Positions 6,935-9,514 of a stretch of 9,514 nucleotides of DNA are shown piece by piece (the stretch's first letter is position 1; each line of letters begins with the position of its first letter). The position numbers were made by a program, and so were the translations under genes. The stretch lies in assembly GCA_023399455.1 (NCBI GenBank), contig JAEWPN010000108.1, positions 1 through 9,514 of the forward strand, written 5' to 3'. This DNA is from Bacillota bacterium. Its GTDB lineage: Bacteria > Bacillota > Clostridia > Lachnospirales > Lachnospiraceae. The notes under the pieces were generated by a model. The model was given only the letters and a program-made list of their open reading frames with translations. It had not been told where the DNA came from and ran no database searches.

Positions 6935-8866
6935 ATGGCGGCGAAGAAGAAATCGAAATATATAGAAGAGGAAGTTTTTATTTCTGAAGCTGACCAATAT
7001 CTCTTTGCCCAAGGAACACATTACGATATATATAAAAAGCTGGGGGCACACCCTTCCGTGGAAAACGGAGAAAAAGGTACATTTTTCGGGGTATGGGCTC
7101 CTAATGCGGAGAAGGTATTCGTTATAGGAACTTTCAACGGCTGGCAGGAGGACAAACATGAGATGAAACGGCTGGGGCCCGGCGGTATTTATACGCTTTT
7201 TATTCCCGGAGTAGGAGTGGACGAGCTGTATAAATTCTTGATTTTGACGCCGGACGGCAGAAAGCTATATAAAGCGGACCCTTTTGCCAATTATGCGGAA
7301 TTCAGGCCGGGAAATGCATCCAAGACTACCGACTTGTCCGGTTTCGAATGGACGGACGATATCTGGATGAAGGAGAGAGAGGGTAAGGACTATAAAAAGG
7401 AGCCTCTGGCCATTTATGAATGCCATATCGGTTCGTGGATGAAGCATCCCGGCGGTACTCTGGACGGCTTTTATAATTATAGGGAATTTGCGGACAAAAT
7501 CGTGGAGTACCTGAAGGAGATGAAGTATACTCATATCGAGCTTATGGGTATTGCGGAATATCCCTTCGATGGTTCGTGGGGATATCAGGTAACGGGCTAT
7601 TATGCGCCTACTTCCCGCTATGGGGAACCTAAGGATCTCATGTATTTGATCAATAAGCTGCACAAGCATAGGATAGGGGTAATTCTGGATTGGGTACCGG
7701 CACATTTTGCTACCGATGCACACGGTCTGGCGGAGTTCGACGGACAATGTATCTTCGAGCATCCCGACAAACGCCTGGGGGAGCATCCTGACTGGGGAAC
7801 GAAGATATTTAATTACGGAAGGACAGAAGTTAAGAATTTCCTGATTGCCAACGCTTTATTCTGGCTTAGGGAATTTCATATAGACGGCATCCGGGTGGAT
7901 GCGGTGGCCTCTATGCTGTATTTGGATTACGGCAAGAATGAGGGACAATGGCTGCCGAACAAATATGGCGGTAACAAGAATCTGGATGCGATAGAATTCT
8001 TTAAGCATCTGAATTCGGTAGTATTGGGGACATATCCGGGATTTCTTACAATCGCGGAGGAATCGACGGCATGGCCGAAGGTGACCGGCGGTGTGGAAGA
8101 GGACGGGCTCGGCTTCAGCTTTAAATGGAATATGGGCTGGATGCACGATTTCTGCGAATATATGAAGTTGGATCCGCTGTTTCGTAAGAATAACCACTAT
8201 GCCATGATCTTTGCCATGAGTTACAATAGCGCTGAGAATTATATTTTACCTCTTTCTCACGATGAGGTCGTACATTTAAAATGCTCCATGGTAAATAAGA
8301 TGCCGGGTTACCCGGCTGATAAATACGCGAATCTGCGCATCGGTTATACATATATGTTCGGTCATTCCGGCAAGAAGCTGCTCTTTATGGGGCAGGATTT
8401 CGCTCAGGAGAGGGAATGGAGCGAGGAAAGAGAGCTGGACTGGTATCTTCTGAAAGAGACCTTGAATAAGGGAATGCACGAGTACGTGAAGGAATTGCTT
8501 AAGCTGTATAATAAATATCCGTGCCTGTATGAGATTGATAACGACTGGTCGGGCTTCGAGTGGCTGAATGCGGATGACGCGCAGCAGAGTACTTACAGCT
8601 TTTACCGGAAGGCTTCTGACGGGAAAAACAATCTTATATTCGTGCTGAACATGACACCTGTGGCCCGGAACGGCTATATGGTCGGTGTTCCGGAAAAGAA
8701 AAAGTATAAGCTGCTTTTAAACAGCGATGAAGAGAGGTTTGGAGGAAATGGTAATTCCATACCTAAAGAACTTCAGGCCACGGAGGAAAACGGACAGGTC
8801 AACTATAAGAATTACAGCATTGCCTTCGACTTGCCCGCTTATGGTGCGGCAGTATTTCTTTTTTAA
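6935..8866 (+). CDS. glgB: 1,4-alpha-glucan branching enzyme GlgB (GH13 with CBM48)
   Basis: Cuts alpha-1,4 glucan chains and transfers the piece to a C6 hydroxyl, making the alpha-1,6 branches of glycogen in the cytoplasm. The 643 residues run as N-terminal segment, CBM48 beta-sandwich (about 38-135, with FGVWAPNAEKVFVIGTFNGW), GH13 barrel (about 150-530) and C-terminal beta domain. The residues invariant in branching enzymes are all visible: Tyr217 in FDGSWGYQ, Asp252 and His257 in DWVPAHF, Arg320 and nucleophile Asp322 in GIRVDAVASM, acid/base Glu375 in TIAEEST, His442-Asp443 in LSHDEV. The usual EHPFD before the Tyr is EYPFD here, a mild variant. It sits 17 bp after the TPR/pseudo-AAA+ gene, probably in one transcript, with a strong terminator behind. 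No other glycogen gene (glgC, glgD, glgA, glgP) is in the window. Confidence 0.97.
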   Translation: MAAKKKSKYIEEEVFISEADQYLFAQGTHYDIYKKLGAHPSVENGEKGTFFGVWAPNAEKVFVIGTFNGWQEDKHEMKRLGPGGIYTLFIPGVGVDELYKFLILTPDGRKLYKADPFANYAEFRPGNASKTTDLSGFEWTDDIWMKEREGKDYKKEPLAIYECHIGSWMKHPGGTLDGFYNYREFADKIVEYLKEMKYTHIELMGIAEYPFDGSWGYQVTGYYAPTSRYGEPKDLMYLINKLHKHRIGVILDWVPAHFATDAHGLAEFDGQCIFEHPDKRLGEHPDWGTKIFNYGRTEVKNFLIANALFWLREFHIDGIRVDAVASMLYLDYGKNEGQWLPNKYGGNKNLDAIEFFKHLNSVVLGTYPGFLTIAEESTAWPKVTGGVEEDGLGFSFKWNMGWMHDFCEYMKLDPLFRKNNHYAMIFAMSYNSAENYILPLSHDEVVHLKCSMVNKMPGYPADKYANLRIGYTYMFGHSGKKLLFMGQDFAQEREWSEERELDWYLLKETLNKGMHEYVKELLKLYNKYPCLYEIDNDWSGFEWLNADDAQQSTYSFYRKASDGKNNLIFVLNMTPVARNGYMVGVPEKKKYKLLLNSDEERFGGNGNSIPKELQATEENGQVNYKNYSIAFDLPAYGAAVFLF

Positions 8867-8913
8867 TTAGACGAATAGTAGTGATCGAATATATTATTCA
8901 TGTAACCAAAGGT

Positions 8914-8940
8914 TAAGGAATTTATAATTTATGCCGAAAT
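8914..8940 (+). promoter_or_regulatory. Candidate sigma-28 (SigD/FliA-type) promoter for the gene at 9006
   Basis: TAAG (8914-8917), 15 nt, then GCCGAAAT (8933-8940) matches TAAA-N15-GCCGATAT with one mismatch in each element. A sigma-A-like TATAAT also lies at 8923-8928, but the hexamer at 8900-8905 (ATGTAA) is only a 3-of-6 match for -35. Which of the two is used cannot be told from sequence. Confidence 0.45.
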
Positions 8941-8979
8941 AAAGGATGAATGTTAGAATACATTCATCCTTTTATCTTA
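8941..8979 (+). terminator. Rho-independent terminator after glgB
   Basis: AAAGGATGAATG (8941-8952) and CATTCATCCTTT (8961-8972) form a perfect 12-bp stem with an 8-nt loop, followed by the T-rich TATCTT. The flanking A-run gives the opposite strand a weaker T-tract, so some bidirectional activity is possible. It ends only 26 nt before the next ATG. Confidence 0.87.
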
Positions 8980-9005
8980 ATCTGCATTCAGGATGGAATG
9001 AGCAT

Positions 9006-9514
9006 ATGAATATTAATTTTGAAAACAACGGGGTAAGACCCCATTCCAATGTAGACAAGACGGTAACATCAACTTCATATAGTGGTTCCCATGTGAAAGA
9101 GACAAGCGGCAGGGGAGCATTTGCATTAGACATTTCTGGTACAGTTACGGATAACACTGCTTATGATGGTCAAGGAAAGACCGTAGAAGACGTTATGCAG
9201 GATGCAGGGCAGGTTGATATTGCCACGCAGAAAAACTATATGGCGGTAATGTCTAATATTATGTCCGAGGAGGACTTTGCCAGGCTTCAGGAAGAGGGCT
9301 ATCATCCGGGAGATACGGACATAGAGACTGTTGTTACCATTGTCGATGAAATAAAGGCGGCCCTCGCTAAGGGCGGTAAGAATATTACGGGCTATACGGA
9401 TGATCTCGATGTGGAGACACTGACACAGATTACCGGGAGCGCGTCTTTTGCCAATGAATTGGTGAAGCAGTTCCAGGAACATGATATACCTGTTACAAAA
9501 GAAAATGTGGAGGA
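9006..9514 (+). CDS. 5' part of an uncharacterised Lachnospiraceae-type protein (partial, runs off the window)
   Basis: Open with no stop from ATG 9006 to the window end, giving the first 169 residues. The first 55 or so are polar and low in complexity (Ser, Thr, Asn, Gly), with no signal peptide. A helical, acidic region follows, with MSNIMSEEDFARLQEEGYHP, then IVDEIKAALAKGGKNITGYTDDLDVETLTQITG. From memory this pattern fits the family called DUF6240 in Lachnospiraceae, an unverified recollection. If a sigma-28 promoter drives it, a role in motility is possible, but nothing in the protein proves that. The SD is weak (AGGATGG, 8990-8996, 9 nt spacing). The stretch 8867-9005 contains only the promoter candidates and the glgB terminator. 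Confidence 0.8.
   Translation, partial: MNINFENNGVRPHSNVDKTVTSTSYSGSHVKETSGRGAFALDISGTVTDNTAYDGQGKTVEDVMQDAGQVDIATQKNYMAVMSNIMSEEDFARLQEEGYHPGDTDIETVVTIVDEIKAALAKGGKNITGYTDDLDVETLTQITGSASFANELVKQFQEHDIPVTKENVE

Noticed and set aside
7265..7786. 173-codon open frame on the minus strand within glgB
   Set aside because: It is antisense to a fully conserved part of the GH13 barrel and shows no recognisable protein or SD; the other minus-strand frames are likewise shadows.
9030..9042. GGGG-TAAGA-CCCC hairpin near the start of the last gene
   Set aside because: It is a 4-bp stem within coding sequence with no T-run and may be chance.
9126..9482. 118-codon minus-strand frame
   Set aside because: The plus strand is open throughout with a coherent protein; the antisense translation is rich in Ile, Arg and His with no family resemblance.
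1..9514. Mobile element, CRISPR array, tRNA or rRNA
   Set aside because: I saw no transposase or integrase, no spaced direct repeats and no cloverleaf or rRNA-like sequence.

Overview
The window looks like chromosomal DNA from a low-to-moderate G+C Gram-positive of the class Clostridia, most likely Lachnospiraceae. The basis is Firmicutes-style strong Shine-Dalgarno sites (GGAGG, GAGGTGA, AAAGGGGG), TTG starts, A/T-rich intergenic spacers with hairpin-plus-T terminators, and the resemblance of the two less familiar proteins to families I associate with Lachnospiraceae. This assignment is an inference, not a database result. All supported genes are on the + strand.

Region 1 (1-3088) is a small catabolic-looking operon: the tail of an unidentified gene, a family III (CaiB/BaiF) CoA-transferase, and a CocE/NonD (peptidase S15-like) serine hydrolase, ending at a clear intrinsic terminator. 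The hydrolase could release a carboxylic acid from an amide or ester and the transferase could activate it as a CoA thioester. The substrate cannot be read from the sequence.

Region 2 (3100-4013) holds rsmA (ksgA), the 16S rRNA dimethyladenosine transferase, with its own short leader.

Region 3 (4014-8979) is a second transcription unit behind the best sigma-A promoter in the window (TTGACA, 17 bp, extended -10). It encodes a large protein with N-terminal TPR-like repeats, a long disordered acidic/Pro-Ala linker and a C-terminal domain that reads like a CbbX/SpoVK-type AAA+ module with broken Walker motifs. After 17 bp comes glgB, the glycogen branching enzyme, with all expected catalytic residues. 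A perfect 12-bp terminator hairpin closes the unit. The tight pairing suggests, but does not prove, that the TPR/pseudo-AAA+ protein works with glycogen metabolism.

Region 4 (8900-9514) starts a new gene that runs off the window. Its protein resembles an uncharacterised Lachnospiraceae family (from memory DUF6240). A sigma-28-like promoter sequence lies just upstream, overlapping the glgB terminator, and there is alternative base pairing around its ribosome-binding site. No mobile element, CRISPR array, rRNA or tRNA gene was seen. The most interesting items are the TPR/pseudo-AAA+ protein linked to glgB and the overlapping promoter/terminator/SD structure at 8914-9005.
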